Positions 1 through 8,142 of a DNA stretch of 64,000 nt are shown here, in pieces; the stretch's first letter is position 1, and each line of letters begins with the position of its first letter. The translations under genes were made by a program, and so were the position numbers. The stretch covers positions 3,348,001-3,412,000 of the forward strand of contig NZ_JAUSXQ010000001.1 of the NCBI RefSeq assembly GCF_030816115.1. The letters run 5' to 3'. Source of the DNA: Chryseobacterium sp. W4I1. GTDB taxonomy: Bacteria; Bacteroidota; Bacteroidia; Flavobacteriales; Weeksellaceae. A model generated the notes under the pieces. It had not been told where the DNA came from. It saw only the letters and a program-made list of their open reading frames with translations, and searched no databases.

Positions 1-1
1 C

Positions 2-394
2 CACGTTTTTGGCGGACAGAAAAGCAATGTAGAAAACCAGCTTTCTCAGAATACAGGAATTTCAATTGATAAAATAGGACCTATCTTAGCGATGCTGGCT
101 CCTGTGATTATGGGATATATTGGTAAAGAAAAGCAGCAAAATAATGTAGGTGCCGGAGGGTTGGGAGATCTTTTGGGAGGAATTCTTGGAAACGCATCTA
201 ATCAGGCACAGGCACAGCAGTCTAGTCCCCTTAATGACATTTTAGGTAGTGTTTTAGGTGGAGGACAATCACAATCCGGTGGAAATCCACTGAATGACAT
301 CTTAGGAAGTGTACTTGGTGGAGGCGGTGGACAGCAGCAACAGCAAGGTGGTGGCTTAGGAAGCATCCTTGGAAATCTTTTAGGAGGAAAATAA
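2..394 (+). CDS. DUF937-family protein, C-terminal part (cut by window edge)
   Basis: The frame is already open at base 2 and no start is visible, so the N-terminus lies left of the window. The visible 130 residues begin with an amphipathic stretch and a hydrophobic helix (PILAMLAPVIMGYIGKEK) and then become a low-complexity Gly/Gln/Leu tail with repeated LNDILGSVLGGG modules ending in LGNLLGGK. This layout is typical of DUF937 (YidB-like) proteins, whose role is unknown. A strong hairpin terminator follows. The family call is inferred from the tail style; the diagnostic N-terminal half is not in view. Confidence 0.7.
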   Translation, partial: HVFGGQKSNVENQLSQNTGISIDKIGPILAMLAPVIMGYIGKEKQQNNVGAGGLGDLLGGILGNASNQAQAQQSSPLNDILGSVLGGGQSQSGGNPLNDILGSVLGGGGGQQQQQGGGLGSILGNLLGGK

Positions 395-411
395 TTTAAT
401 TTTGTATATTG

Positions 412-443
412 AAAAAGGCTGAAGATTAATCTTCAGCCTTTTT
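412..443. terminator. Perfect bidirectional hairpin terminator
   Basis: Positions 412-427 and 428-443 are perfect reverse complements (AAAAAGGCTGAAGATT and its mirror), with A-runs and T-runs at both ends. It sits between convergent genes (DUF937 on + and bTHX on -) and can terminate both. Confidence 0.85.
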
Positions 444-447
444 ATTT

Positions 448-567
448 TTAGCTCTTCGCTTTAGTTTCAGAAGGACCAATTGATTTCGAAGCTTTTCTAG
501 GTCTTCTTTTACCATAACTTCCGGAATTGATCTTTCCTCTTCTCGATTTTCTGTCTCCTTTTCCCAT
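448..567 (-). CDS. Ribosomal protein bTHX (30S subunit protein THX)
   Basis: A 39-residue, extremely basic protein starting MGKGDRKSRRGKINSGSYGK followed by RRPRK. This is the characteristic start of bTHX, a tiny protein buried in the head of the 30S subunit in Thermus and in many Bacteroidota. It has an ATG start, a TAA stop and no overlap with neighbours, and ends 4 bases from the shared terminator. The conserved MGKGD, GKI and GSYGKRRPRK blocks make the call secure despite the small size. Confidence 0.9.
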   Translation of the reverse strand: MGKGDRKSRRGKINSGSYGKRRPRKASKSIGPSETKAKS

Positions 568-700
568 AATGTATAGATGTTTATTGGTTTAACACTAAAT
601 TAAACAATATGGTTTAAAACCAAAAATTACAGCTGTTAAAATTTTTATAAATCTGGTTTGAAAACAAAGCATTTGAAACAGAAAAGGTCTCTTCTTTTAA

Positions 701-2095
701 TTAAACTTTCACCATCTTCCACTTCCCTTTTTTAAACAAGATAAAAGCAACAATCGTAATTAAGGTTTCTGCTGCCGGAATGGATATGAATACCCCTTTT
801 GGTCCCATTTCCAGATGCTTTGAAAGAAAATAGGCCAGCGGAATCTGAAACAGCCAGAATCCGAAAAAATTCACCCACGTCGGAGTCCACGTATCTCCGG
901 CTCCATTGAAGGCATTAATCATTACCATACCTATACCGTAAAAAATAAATCCTACACACATGATGTGTAATGCATTTTTAGCAAAATCCCTGATCTCCGT
1001 TTCTTGGGTAAAAAAGCCGACAAGATAATCCCCCAGAAGGACAAAAATCAAACTTACAGCCAGCATGAAAATGACATTATACTTTACCGTTTTCATCACG
1101 GACTGTTCTGCCCTCAGCATTTCATTCGCTCCCATATTCTGGCCAACCAATGTAGAAGCTGCATTACTCAATCCCCAGGCGGGAAGCATAAAAAACATCA
1201 TGAGCCTTAAAGCAGTCTGATAACCTGCAGACGCATTTTCTCCTCCGGTAGTCGCTACCAGCTGTGCTAAGAAAATCCAGCTGCAAGAAGCAATTACAAA
1301 CTGAAAAATTCCGGGAGTGGCAATTTTCACAATAGATTTTATAAGTCCAAAGTCCGGTTTAAAATAATGAAGTACAATACGGATCCTGGTATCAGCAACC
1401 AGGAGATGATACAGCTGATAGATTACCCCAATACTTCTTCCAATTGTTGTTGCCAAAGCAGCTCCCGTAAGTCCCATCGCAGGAATGGGTCCAAAACCTT
1501 TGATCAGAACAGGACACAGAATAATATTGGCAATATTGGCGATCCAGAGAGATTTCATTGCGATAGCAGCATTTCCAGCTCCCCTGAAGATCCCGTTGAT
1601 CAAAAATAAAAGCATAATAACCACACTGCTGCCCATCATAATTCTTGTAAAATCTTTTCCGTAGGCTGCGGCTTCAGGTTTCGAACCCATCAGGATTAAA
1701 ATTTCCTCAGCATAAATAACGCCGAATAAACTTAAAATAAAAGTCACCAAAAAAGAAACCAACAGCACCTGTGCTGCACTTCTGGAAGCCTGTTCAGGGT
1801 TTTTCTCCCCAATTCTCCGTGCTACCAAAGCCGTAGCAGCCATGCTCATACCTATCGCAATAGAATACATGACAGAAAGTACAGACTCTGTTAAACCTAC
1901 CGTCTGAATCGCATAACCGCTTTCTTTCAAATGACCTACAAAATACAGATCCACCAGTGCAAATACAGATTCCATGGCCATTTCCAACATCATAGGAATA
2001 GCCAGAAGAAGCACGGCACTTCTTATCGTTATTGTCGTATAGTCTACTTCCTCACCGCTAAAAGCTTTTTTAAAGAACTCTATATATTTTGTCAT
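701..2095 (-). CDS. MATE family efflux transporter
   Basis: About 464 residues with roughly twelve hydrophobic segments in two similar halves, the usual length and layout of MATE (MatE/NorM/DinF) cation-driven exporters. Diagnostic patches include PMMLEMAMESVFALVDLYFVG near the N-terminus, GMSMAATALVARRIGE in the first half and NAASTLVGQNMGA in the second. It probably exports drugs or metabolites across the inner membrane in exchange for Na+ or H+; the substrate cannot be read from sequence. The chosen ATG (MTKYIEFFKKAFSG) lies 28 bases from a -7 box; a TTG four codons upstream is less likely. It is transcribed divergently from the ankyrin gene. Confidence 0.9.
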   Translation of the reverse strand: MTKYIEFFKKAFSGEEVDYTTITIRSAVLLLAIPMMLEMAMESVFALVDLYFVGHLKESGYAIQTVGLTESVLSVMYSIAIGMSMAATALVARRIGEKNPEQASRSAAQVLLVSFLVTFILSLFGVIYAEEILILMGSKPEAAAYGKDFTRIMMGSSVVIMLLFLINGIFRGAGNAAIAMKSLWIANIANIILCPVLIKGFGPIPAMGLTGAALATTIGRSIGVIYQLYHLLVADTRIRIVLHYFKPDFGLIKSIVKIATPGIFQFVIASCSWIFLAQLVATTGGENASAGYQTALRLMMFFMLPAWGLSNAASTLVGQNMGANEMLRAEQSVMKTVKYNVIFMLAVSLIFVLLGDYLVGFFTQETEIRDFAKNALHIMCVGFIFYGIGMVMINAFNGAGDTWTPTWVNFFGFWLFQIPLAYFLSKHLEMGPKGVFISIPAAETLITIVAFILFKKGKWKMVKV

Positions 2096-2122
2096 TTTTA
2101 TAATCAATAATTATCTGATTTT

Positions 2123-2130
2123 CAAAAATA
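2123..2130 (-). promoter_or_regulatory. -7 box TATTTTTG for the MATE gene
   Basis: Matches the Bacteroidota -7 consensus TAnnTTTG on the minus strand, 28 bases before the MATE start codon. No clear -33 TTTG was found. Confidence 0.5.
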
Positions 2131-2179
2131 CAAATTCAATTCTTATAAAAATTTAGTTACCCATATCAAAAAAATAATT

Positions 2180-2187
2180 TAGATTTG
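2180..2187 (+). promoter_or_regulatory. -7 box TAGATTTG for the ankyrin gene
   Basis: Perfect TAnnTTTG. A start of transcription 5-6 bases downstream would give a leader of roughly 8-17 bases, depending on which of the two ATGs (2200 or 2209) is used. Confidence 0.55.
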
Positions 2188-2208
2188 TATATTCTTAAAA
2201 TGAATCTT

Positions 2209-2568
2209 ATGAAAAAAATAATCTCTACTGTTTTTATACTTACCATCTCGGCATCTGCCAGTATGCTTTCTGCTCAGTCACTTAGCTCAGCTCAGATGCA
2301 GGCTATTCAATCTGACAATGTTACTTCATTTAAAAAGAATTTTTCAAAAGCAGATTACAACAAATGCTTTGCTCTTAAAGATGAAATGTTCAGTGCATTG
2401 GGTTTCAGCTCTCTTTATGGTAGAAATAATATTGTAAAATATCTTCTGGAAAATAAGGCAGACGTAAACAAAGAGTGTAATAGTAAAACTCCGCTTTCAT
2501 GGGCTAAATTGGGAAATAAAGAACAAACCGCCCAGCTATTGATACAAAAAGGCGCTACCAACAATTAA
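2209..2568 (+). CDS. Secreted or periplasmic ankyrin-repeat protein
   Basis: 119 residues from the ATG at 2209 (MKKIISTVF...). The N-terminus is a classic signal peptide (Lys-Lys, hydrophobic core, SMLSAQ at the cleavage region), so the protein should be exported. The C-terminal half carries two ankyrin units: GFSSLYGRNNIVKYLLENKADVN and TPLSWAKLGNKEQTAQLLIQKGA. Ankyrin repeats bind protein partners; no catalytic domain is present. An in-frame ATG at 2200 would add three residues. It stands as a single-gene unit with its own -7 box and terminator. The partner is unknown. Confidence 0.8.
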   Translation: MKKIISTVFILTISASASMLSAQSLSSAQMQAIQSDNVTSFKKNFSKADYNKCFALKDEMFSALGFSSLYGRNNIVKYLLENKADVNKECNSKTPLSWAKLGNKEQTAQLLIQKGATNN

Positions 2569-2591
2569 AAAGCCCTCAAATAATATACAAG

Positions 2592-2614
2592 ACTTCCGAA
2601 AGGAAGTTTTTTTT
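2592..2614 (+). terminator. Rho-independent terminator after the ankyrin gene
   Basis: Stem ACTTCC (2592-2597), loop GAAA, GGAAGT (2602-2607), then a T-run to 2614. Confidence 0.75.
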
Positions 2615-2645
2615 GTTTACAGAACCTGCAAAAATCTTATCTTTG
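2612..2645 (+). promoter_or_regulatory. aspS promoter (-33 TTTG, -7 TATCTTTG)
   Basis: TTTG at 2612-2615 and TATCTTTG at 2638-2645, 22 bases apart, fit the two-part Bacteroidota promoter. The -33 element overlaps the end of the upstream terminator T-run, so it may be coincidental; the -7 box is perfect. Leader to the aspS ATG is about 75 bases. Confidence 0.6.
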
Positions 2646-2726
2646 CATCCGGAAATTAAGGTTGAAAACTTCATGATCATAAAGCTCAACCTTATATCTT
2701 AAACATTGAACCTTAAACAAATAATT

Positions 2727-4481
2727 ATGTTTCGATCACACACGAACGGAGAATTATCTCTGAAAAATCTTAATGAAGAAGTTACACTTTCCGGATGGGT
2801 ACAGACTATCCGTGATAAAGGATTTATGATTTGGATAGATCTTCGGGATCGTTACGGAATTACTCAATTGGTTTTCGATCAGGACCGTTCTTCGGCTCAG
2901 CTGATGGAAGAGGCAAAGAAGCTGGGGCGTGAATTTGTTATTCAGGTTACAGGAAAAGTAATAGAAAGAGTAAGCAAAAATCCCAATATTCCAACAGGAG
3001 AAATTGAAATTTTAGTTGAAAAATTAACGGTTCTTAATGAATCTCAACTTCCGCCTTTTACGATTGAAGATGAAACGGATGGTGGTGAAGAATTAAGAAT
3101 GAAATACCGTTACCTGGATATCAGAAGAGCTCCGGTAAGGGATAAACTGATCTTCCGTCACAAAATGGCACAGAAAGTGAGAAACTATCTGTCAGACGAA
3201 GGATTTATCGAAGTGGAAACTCCAGTTTTAATTAAATCTACTCCGGAAGGAGCAAGAGACTTCGTAGTTCCAAGCAGAATGAATCCGGGACAGTTTTATG
3301 CCCTTCCACAATCACCGCAGACCTTCAAACAGCTTCTGATGGTGGGCGGAATGGATAAATATTTCCAGATCGTAAAATGTTTCCGTGATGAAGACTTAAG
3401 AGCAGACAGACAGCCTGAATTTACACAAATTGACTGTGAAATGGCTTTTGTAGAACAGGAAGATATCATGAACGTCTTTGAAGGAATGACCAGAACGTTG
3501 ATCAAGGATATTACAGGACAGGAATTCGGAGATTTCCCGAGAATGACTTTTGCTGATGCTATGAATACGTACGGAAATGACAAACCGGATATCCGTTTCG
3601 GAATGAAATTCGTCGAGCTTAATGAGCTGGTAAAAGGAAAAGATTTTAAAATATTCGATGATGCTGAACTGGTAGTTGGAATCAACGTAGAAGGATGTGC
3701 TGACTATACAAGAAAGCAGATCGATGAGCTTGTAGACTGGGTAAAACGTCCACAGGTCGGGGCATCGGGAATGGTTTGGGCTAAATTCCAGAATGACGGT
3801 GTTAAAACCTCTTCTGTAAATAAATTTTACAACGAGGAAGATTTAGGAAAGATTATCGAAAAATTCGGAGCTAAGGAAGGTGACTTAATGCTGGTCTTAT
3901 CCGGAAATGAAAATAAAGTAAGAGCACAACTTTCAGCCTTAAGAATGGAACTTGGAAACCGTTTGGGATTAAGAAAAGGAAATGTATTTGCCCCGCTTTG
4001 GGTAGTTGACTTTCCATTATTGGAATTTGATGAAGAAAGTGGGCGTTATCACGCAATGCACCACCCTTTTACCTCTCCTAAAACTGAAGATTTTCATTTA
4101 TTGGAAACAGATCCGGGTAAAGCAAGAGCTAATGCATACGATTTAGTTATCAACGGTAATGAGATCGGTGGAGGTTCTATCAGGATCTTCGACAAAGATC
4201 TTCAGTCTAAAATGTTTGACCTGTTAGGATTCACAAAGGAAGAAGCAGAAGCTCAGTTCGGATTCCTGATGAATGCCTTTAAATACGGAGCTCCTCCCCA
4301 TGGTGGCCTGGCTTTCGGATTTGACCGTTTGGTGGCTATCCTTGACGGAAATGAAGTGATCAGGGATTACATCGCATTCCCTAAAAATAACTCAGGACGT
4401 GACGTAATGATCGACGCGCCTGCATCGATCGCTGATGCCCAGCTGGATGAGTTGGAAATACAATTGAATTTAAAAGCATAA
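2727..4481 (+). CDS. aspS: Aspartyl-tRNA synthetase
   Basis: 584 residues, normal length for bacterial AspRS, a class II synthetase that charges tRNA-Asp (and tRNA-Asn in non-discriminating forms). The order is an N-terminal OB anticodon-binding fold ([24 protein letters not shown]), then the catalytic core with motif 2 ([18 protein letters not shown]), the bacterial insertion domain, and motif 3 ([14 protein letters not shown]). The ATG at 2727 begins [11 protein letters not shown], the usual start; a TTG 21 bases upstream is rejected because it adds residues not seen in the family. Whether the enzyme also serves tRNA-Asn depends on gatCAB elsewhere in the genome. Confidence 0.97.
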   Translation: MFRSHTNGELSLKNLNEEVTLSGWVQTIRDKGFMIWIDLRDRYGITQLVFDQDRSSAQLMEEAKKLGREFVIQVTGKVIERVSKNPNIPTGEIEILVEKLTVLNESQLPPFTIEDETDGGEELRMKYRYLDIRRAPVRDKLIFRHKMAQKVRNYLSDEGFIEVETPVLIKSTPEGARDFVVPSRMNPGQFYALPQSPQTFKQLLMVGGMDKYFQIVKCFRDEDLRADRQPEFTQIDCEMAFVEQEDIMNVFEGMTRTLIKDITGQEFGDFPRMTFADAMNTYGNDKPDIRFGMKFVELNELVKGKDFKIFDDAELVVGINVEGCADYTRKQIDELVDWVKRPQVGASGMVWAKFQNDGVKTSSVNKFYNEEDLGKIIEKFGAKEGDLMLVLSGNENKVRAQLSALRMELGNRLGLRKGNVFAPLWVVDFPLLEFDEESGRYHAMHHPFTSPKTEDFHLLETDPGKARANAYDLVINGNEIGGGSIRIFDKDLQSKMFDLLGFTKEEAEAQFGFLMNAFKYGAPPHGGLAFGFDRLVAILDGNEVIRDYIAFPKNNSGRDVMIDAPASIADAQLDELEIQLNLKA

Positions 4482-4487
4482 ACTGAA

Positions 4488-4513
4488 AGAGGAGATTTTT
4501 TCTCCGCTTTTTT
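4488..4513 (+). terminator. Probable weak terminator after aspS
   Basis: GGAGA (4491-4495) pairs with TCTCC (4501-4505), with AAG/CTT outside it across one mismatch, followed by seven Ts. It may only attenuate, since the next gene starts 12 bases further on. Confidence 0.5.
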
Positions 4514-4524
4514 AATGACTAAAA

Positions 4525-5256
4525 ATGAAAATAGCAGCAGCACAAATAAAACCCATCAAAGGAGATATTCTTAAAAATATTGAAATTCACAACGTATTAA
4601 TCGAAGCCGCAATTAGTAACAACGTTGATTTAATTATCTTCCCTGAGCTTTCAATTACCGGGTATGAGCCTGAATTGGCAAATCAGCTCTCCATTGATTA
4701 TGAAGATCCTATTTTAAATATCTTCCAAAAAACAGCAGACGAAAATAACATTAGCATTATTGTTGGAATGCCTACAAAGGCTGATAATCAATTATTTATC
4801 AGCAGTATTATATTCCAGCCGGAAAGAAGGAGAAAAGTTTATTCAAAACGGAATCTTTTCCCAACAGAAACTGCAGTTTTCTCAAAAGGAGACCATTACT
4901 GTCAGCTGGAAATAGTACAGAATAAAATTTCATTAGCTATATGTTATGATTTATCTGATCCGGCTCACTCTCAGGAAGCATATCAGGCAGGGTCAAACAT
5001 CTATACAGCAAGTGTGCTCAATTCTGTAAATGGGATCGATGATGATCTGGTTAAACTATCTACTATTGCACAAAAATATCATATGCATGTTTTAATGGCT
5101 AATTTTTCCGGAGAGTCCGGAGGTTATGAATGCGCTGGAAAATCTTCTATCTGGAATACCAATGGAAGTTTACTCGGGCAGCTGAATGATCAGGACGAAG
5201 GAATTTTGGTTTTAAATACGGATGATAATCAAATCGAAAAAATTTATATCAATTAA
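4525..5256 (+). CDS. Carbon-nitrogen hydrolase (nitrilase superfamily amidase)
   Basis: 243 residues with the complete Glu-Lys-Cys triad of the nitrilase superfamily: Glu41 in FPELSITGYEP, Lys108 in VYSKRNLFPTE, and Cys140 in LAICYDLSDPAHS. Members hydrolyse amides or nitriles through a Cys thioester in the cytoplasm; this branch resembles small Nit2/omega-amidase-like enzymes, but the substrate cannot be assigned. It lies 43 bases after aspS with a weak terminator between them, so partial co-transcription is possible. The ATG at 4525 gives the family-typical beta strand MKIAAAQIKP; an ATG at 4515 is out of frame. Confidence 0.88.
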   Translation: MKIAAAQIKPIKGDILKNIEIHNVLIEAAISNNVDLIIFPELSITGYEPELANQLSIDYEDPILNIFQKTADENNISIIVGMPTKADNQLFISSIIFQPERRRKVYSKRNLFPTETAVFSKGDHYCQLEIVQNKISLAICYDLSDPAHSQEAYQAGSNIYTASVLNSVNGIDDDLVKLSTIAQKYHMHVLMANFSGESGGYECAGKSSIWNTNGSLLGQLNDQDEGILVLNTDDNQIEKIYIN

Positions 5257-5262
5257 TATTTT

Positions 5263-5290
5263 AAAAAGTGGAGAAAAATCTCCACTTTTT
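5263..5290. terminator. Bidirectional terminator between amidase and purA
   Basis: AAAAAGTGGAGA and TCTCCACTTTTT form a 12-bp stem around a short A-rich loop, with A/T runs on both sides, between two convergent genes. Confidence 0.85.
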
Positions 5291-5300
5291 ATTCAGACTC

Positions 5301-6572
5301 TTAACCTTCCATTTTTAAAATCTGCTCTCTTCCCGGTCCTGTAGAAAGATAAGTGATAGGAACGCCAAGCTCATTATTCAGAAAAGAAAGAAAATCCTTT
5401 AATTCAATTGGCAAATCGTCTGTATTTTCAATAGCTGAAATATCTCCTTCCCAACCTTTCATAAGTTTCAGAACTGGGTGGGCATTGTCAGGAAGAACCC
5501 CGGAAATCTGTTCAATTGTTCCGTCTTCAAGTTCATAATGAGTACATACTGATACTGATTCCATTCCGCTTAGAACATCTGCTTTCGTTAAAATAACCTG
5601 GGTAACTCCGTTGATCATAATAGCATATCTTAAGGCCGGAAGATCCAGCCAGCCAATTCTTCTGGGACGACCGGTATTTGATCCAAATTCATTGCCTTTA
5701 TCCCTGATCTCTTCACCTAAACGACCCAAGATTTCTGTAGGAAACATCCCATTACCAACTCTTGTACAGTAGGCTTTTGCGATCCCGAATATTTCACCGA
5801 CTTTTTTAGGGGAAATGCCCAATCCACTGCAGGCTCCCGAAGCTGTTGTAGAAGACGAAGTTACATACGGATAAGTCCCGTGGTCTATATCCAGCATCGC
5901 AGCCTGAGAACCTTCAGCAAGAACCTTCTTCCTTTCAAAGATAGCAGTGTTCAGGAATATTTCAATTTCTGTACGGGTAAATTTTTTCAGAAAATCAATC
6001 GCTTCAAAAAATTCATTGCTGATTTCTTCTAAAGGAGGAAGGATCATATCTCCACCGGCAAGCAGCCTGAAATCTCTTTTCAGGATGTGCTCTACCCTGC
6101 CTCTGAAATCCGGAGAATCCATATCACCGACTCTGAGATTCTGCCTTAAAATTTTATTTGAATAAGCCTGTGCAATACCGTTTCTGGTAGTCCCGATAGT
6201 TGTATACTCAGGATTCTCTTCCATGAAAACATCCAAAAGCTTATGGGTTGGAAGAACCAAATGTGCTTTTCTTGAAATAATAAGATTCTGTTCCGGCTGA
6301 ACTGTTCCGTCAAATTGCAGGAGGTTCAAAATTTCCTTCCTGAAACTTACCGGATCCAATACCGTTCCCGTTCCGATTACATTCTGAACACCTTTCATAA
6401 AAATTCCTGAAGGAAGAGATTTCAATGTAATCCTTTTGCCGTTGCGTTCTATACTGTGTCCTGCATTTGCTCCCCCGTTAAAACGAGCAGTAATATCATA
6501 ATCTTCACTGATGAGATCAATAAATTTACCCTTTCCCTCATCGCCCCACTGCAATCCTAATACAATATCCAT
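5301..6572 (-). CDS. purA: Adenylosuccinate synthase (divergent form)
   Basis: 423 residues, the normal PurA length. PurA joins IMP and aspartate using GTP on the way to AMP. Seen: the N-terminal P-loop LGLQWGDEGKGK with the catalytic Asp kept, ARFNGGANAGHS, LVLPTHKLLD, the long block GTYPYVTSSSTTASGACSGLG, the AYCTRVGNGMFPTE segment, and STGPGRE near the C-terminus. The normally very conserved IGTTGRGIGPAY loop reads IGTTRNGIAQAY here, so this is a divergent PurA, possibly a second copy. The retained Asp in WGDEGKGK argues against a PurZ-type enzyme. A dyad matching one in front of the adjacent Crp/Fnr gene lies 50 bases upstream of the start. Confidence 0.9.
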   Translation of the reverse strand: MDIVLGLQWGDEGKGKFIDLISEDYDITARFNGGANAGHSIERNGKRITLKSLPSGIFMKGVQNVIGTGTVLDPVSFRKEILNLLQFDGTVQPEQNLIISRKAHLVLPTHKLLDVFMEENPEYTTIGTTRNGIAQAYSNKILRQNLRVGDMDSPDFRGRVEHILKRDFRLLAGGDMILPPLEEISNEFFEAIDFLKKFTRTEIEIFLNTAIFERKKVLAEGSQAAMLDIDHGTYPYVTSSSTTASGACSGLGISPKKVGEIFGIAKAYCTRVGNGMFPTEILGRLGEEIRDKGNEFGSNTGRPRRIGWLDLPALRYAIMINGVTQVILTKADVLSGMESVSVCTHYELEDGTIEQISGVLPDNAHPVLKLMKGWEGDISAIENTDDLPIELKDFLSFLNNELGVPITYLSTGPGREQILKMEG

Positions 6573-6591
6573 ATTTTTATATTTTATATTG

Positions 6592-6599
6592 CAAAGCTA
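6592..6599 (-). promoter_or_regulatory. purA -7 box TAGCTTTG
   Basis: Perfect TAnnTTTG on the minus strand. Its distance to the dyad at 6622-6635 (22 bases between them) puts the dyad centre near -41.5 if transcription starts about five bases past the box. Confidence 0.6.
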
Positions 6600-6621
6600 G
6601 GCCAGCTGGATACATAGACCA

Positions 6622-6635
6622 TTGTCATTTGACAA
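6622..6635. promoter_or_regulatory. Dyad operator candidate TTGTCATTTGACAA (purA side)
   Basis: Six-base arms TTGTCA/TGACAA around a 2-base centre, the size of a Crp/Fnr half-site pair. An identical 14-mer lies at 7271-7284, upstream of the regulator gene. This copy is just past the regulator stop codon and upstream of the purA promoter. Binding by the neighbouring regulator is inferred. Confidence 0.6.
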
Positions 6636-6641
6636 AAAGGC

Positions 6642-7211
6642 CTAAATGATATTACGTCTGATGCGGCTTAAGGATGAAGGCGTAATGCCCAAATAAGAAG
6701 CTAGCATCGACTGGGGAACTCTGTTTGCCAGTCCCGGATAATGGTTTAGAAAATGAATATAACGCTCTTTAGCATCCAGATTCAACATAATACTGGCCAC
6801 TTTAAGCTTGTTATGTGCTACAAAAGCATGAAGCCGGGCAAATAAAACCGGCCAGACCGCAATTTTTTCTTCCAGCTTTTTAAAATGATCAAGATCGATA
6901 GCCAGAAGTACTCCGTCCGTTATAGCTTCAATATATTCGTGGGAAGCCAGCTGATCTGCAAATCCATGAAAATCTCCGATAAATCTTCCTTCGTAAATAA
7001 AATAGCGGGTAAAATCATCCCCCTGTTTGTTATAATATAAAGACCGGAAAACCCCTTCCTTTACAAAAGCGATCTTACGGCTCAATTTTCCAGCTTCTAT
7101 AAAAGAGTCTCCTTTCTCTATCGTGATCTCCTGTAAACCTTCTGCGATCAGCAGCTCTTCTGCATGAGTAAGCACCCCAAATTTTTTGATATAATTAAAA
7201 AGCTCTTCCAT
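6642..7211 (-). CDS. Crp/Fnr family transcriptional regulator
   Basis: 189 residues from the ATG at 7211 (MEELFNYIKKFGVL). An N-terminal cyclic-nucleotide-binding beta-roll (KGDSFIEAGKLSRKIAFVKEGVFRS) is followed by the long dimerisation helix and a short C-terminal helix-turn-helix (RVPQSMLASYLGITPSSLSRIRR). No Fnr-type Cys cluster is present, so an iron-sulfur oxygen sensor is unlikely; the ligand is unknown. A longer reading from 7277 would add 22 hydrophobic residues and run through the dyad, so it is rejected. The gene lies between purA (same strand) and Ku (divergent), with matching dyads on both sides, which suggests self-regulation and control of purA. Confidence 0.88.
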   Translation of the reverse strand: MEELFNYIKKFGVLTHAEELLIAEGLQEITIEKGDSFIEAGKLSRKIAFVKEGVFRSLYYNKQGDDFTRYFIYEGRFIGDFHGFADQLASHEYIEAITDGVLLAIDLDHFKKLEEKIAVWPVLFARLHAFVAHNKLKVASIMLNLDAKERYIHFLNHYPGLANRVPQSMLASYLGITPSSLSRIRRNII

Positions 7212-7240
7212 AGTATTTCCGACCTTAAAATGGCAGAATA

Positions 7241-7248
7241 TAAAGGTA
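7241..7248 (-). promoter_or_regulatory. Near-consensus -7 box TACCTTTA for the Crp/Fnr gene
   Basis: Seven of eight bases fit TAnnTTTG on the minus strand. It is separated from the dyad at 7271-7284 by 22 bases, the same spacing as at purA. A weak -7 box would suit an activator-dependent promoter. Confidence 0.45.
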
Positions 7249-7270
7249 AAAAAACCGGCTGTAAAACCGA

Positions 7271-7284
7271 TTGTCATTTGACAA
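7271..7284. promoter_or_regulatory. Dyad operator candidate TTGTCATTTGACAA (regulator/Ku side)
   Basis: Identical to the dyad at 6622-6635 over all 14 bases plus one flanking A. It lies in the divergent region between the Crp/Fnr regulator (-) and Ku (+). For Ku, no -7 box was found at a matching distance. Confidence 0.6.
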
Positions 7285-7356
7285 CAAAGCTGATAAAATG
7301 TACCACATCAGCATTTCACGGCATGTTAATTGATTGATTTTTAAAAACGTAAGACA

Positions 7357-8142
7357 ATGAAAGCAATTTGGAATGGCGCCATTGGCTTTGGTTTAGTCAA
7401 TATTCCGGTTAAGATTTACTCCGCCACAGAAACCAGCAAACTGGATTTGGATATGCTCGATAAATCTGATTTTTCGAATATCAAATTCAAAAGAGTTAAC
7501 GAAAAAACAGGCAAAGAAGTCAAGTGGGAAAACATTGTAAAAGGTTATCTCCTTGATGATCAATACATCATTCTCGAAGATGAAGATTACGAAGCGGCAA
7601 GTCCTGAAAAAAGCAAAATACTTTCTATAGATCAGTTCGTGAAGGAAGTTGAAGTTGACAGTGTTTATTTTGAAAATCCTTATTTTCTTGAACCTCAAAA
7701 GAACGGAGAAAATGCTTACAGGCTTCTACTAAAAGCTTTATCACAAACAAAAATGGTAGGTGTAGGAACTTTTGTACTCCGCGAAAGCGAAGCAATCGGA
7801 ATGATCCGGCCTTACAACGATGAGGTTTTGGTTTTAAACCGTTTACGATTTGCTCAGGAAATCAGAGATTACAGAGATTTAAAAATACCAGCCAAAAAAG
7901 CTCCGAAACCTGCCGAATTAAAAATGGCAGTAAGTCTTATCGAACAGCTTTCACAAGAGTTTGATCCTGAAATGTATGAGGACACTTATTCTGAATCTTT
8001 ACTGAAAATCATTAAACAGAAAGCAAAAGGTAAAGGAGTAAAAGCCAGAAAAGCAGAACCTGCAAAAGAAGGCAAGGTAATAGATCTTATGGCCCAGTTA
8101 AAAGCCAGCTTACAAACTTCCAAATCTAAAAACGCATCATAA
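7357..8142 (+). CDS. ku: Ku protein, DNA end binding for non-homologous end joining
   Basis: 261 residues, the usual bacterial Ku size. It starts MKAIWNGAIGFGLVNIPVKIYSATE, the family signature, followed by the Ku core barrel (residues about 1-190, with QFVKEVEVDSVYFENPYFLEPQK) and a Lys-rich C-terminal tail (KIIKQKAKGKGVKARKAEPAKEG) of the type that contacts DNA or LigD. Homodimers encircle broken ends and recruit LigD. Its stop overlaps the next start (TAATG), so it is translationally coupled to the phosphoesterase part of LigD. It is divergent from the Crp/Fnr gene. Confidence 0.96.
   Translation: MKAIWNGAIGFGLVNIPVKIYSATETSKLDLDMLDKSDFSNIKFKRVNEKTGKEVKWENIVKGYLLDDQYIILEDEDYEAASPEKSKILSIDQFVKEVEVDSVYFENPYFLEPQKNGENAYRLLLKALSQTKMVGVGTFVLRESEAIGMIRPYNDEVLVLNRLRFAQEIRDYRDLKIPAKKAPKPAELKMAVSLIEQLSQEFDPEMYEDTYSESLLKIIKQKAKGKGVKARKAEPAKEGKVIDLMAQLKASLQTSKSKNAS

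Noticed and set aside
5301..6572. Idea that the synthase is a PurZ-like enzyme making 2-aminoadenine precursors
   Set aside because: The catalytic Asp in WGDEGKGK is retained and no phage genes are nearby; PurZ proteins lack this Asp.
7285..7356. Class II activation of Ku from the dyad at 7271-7284
   Set aside because: The position where a -7 box would be needed (7307-7314) does not resemble TAnnTTTG, so direct activation of Ku with the same geometry is not supported.
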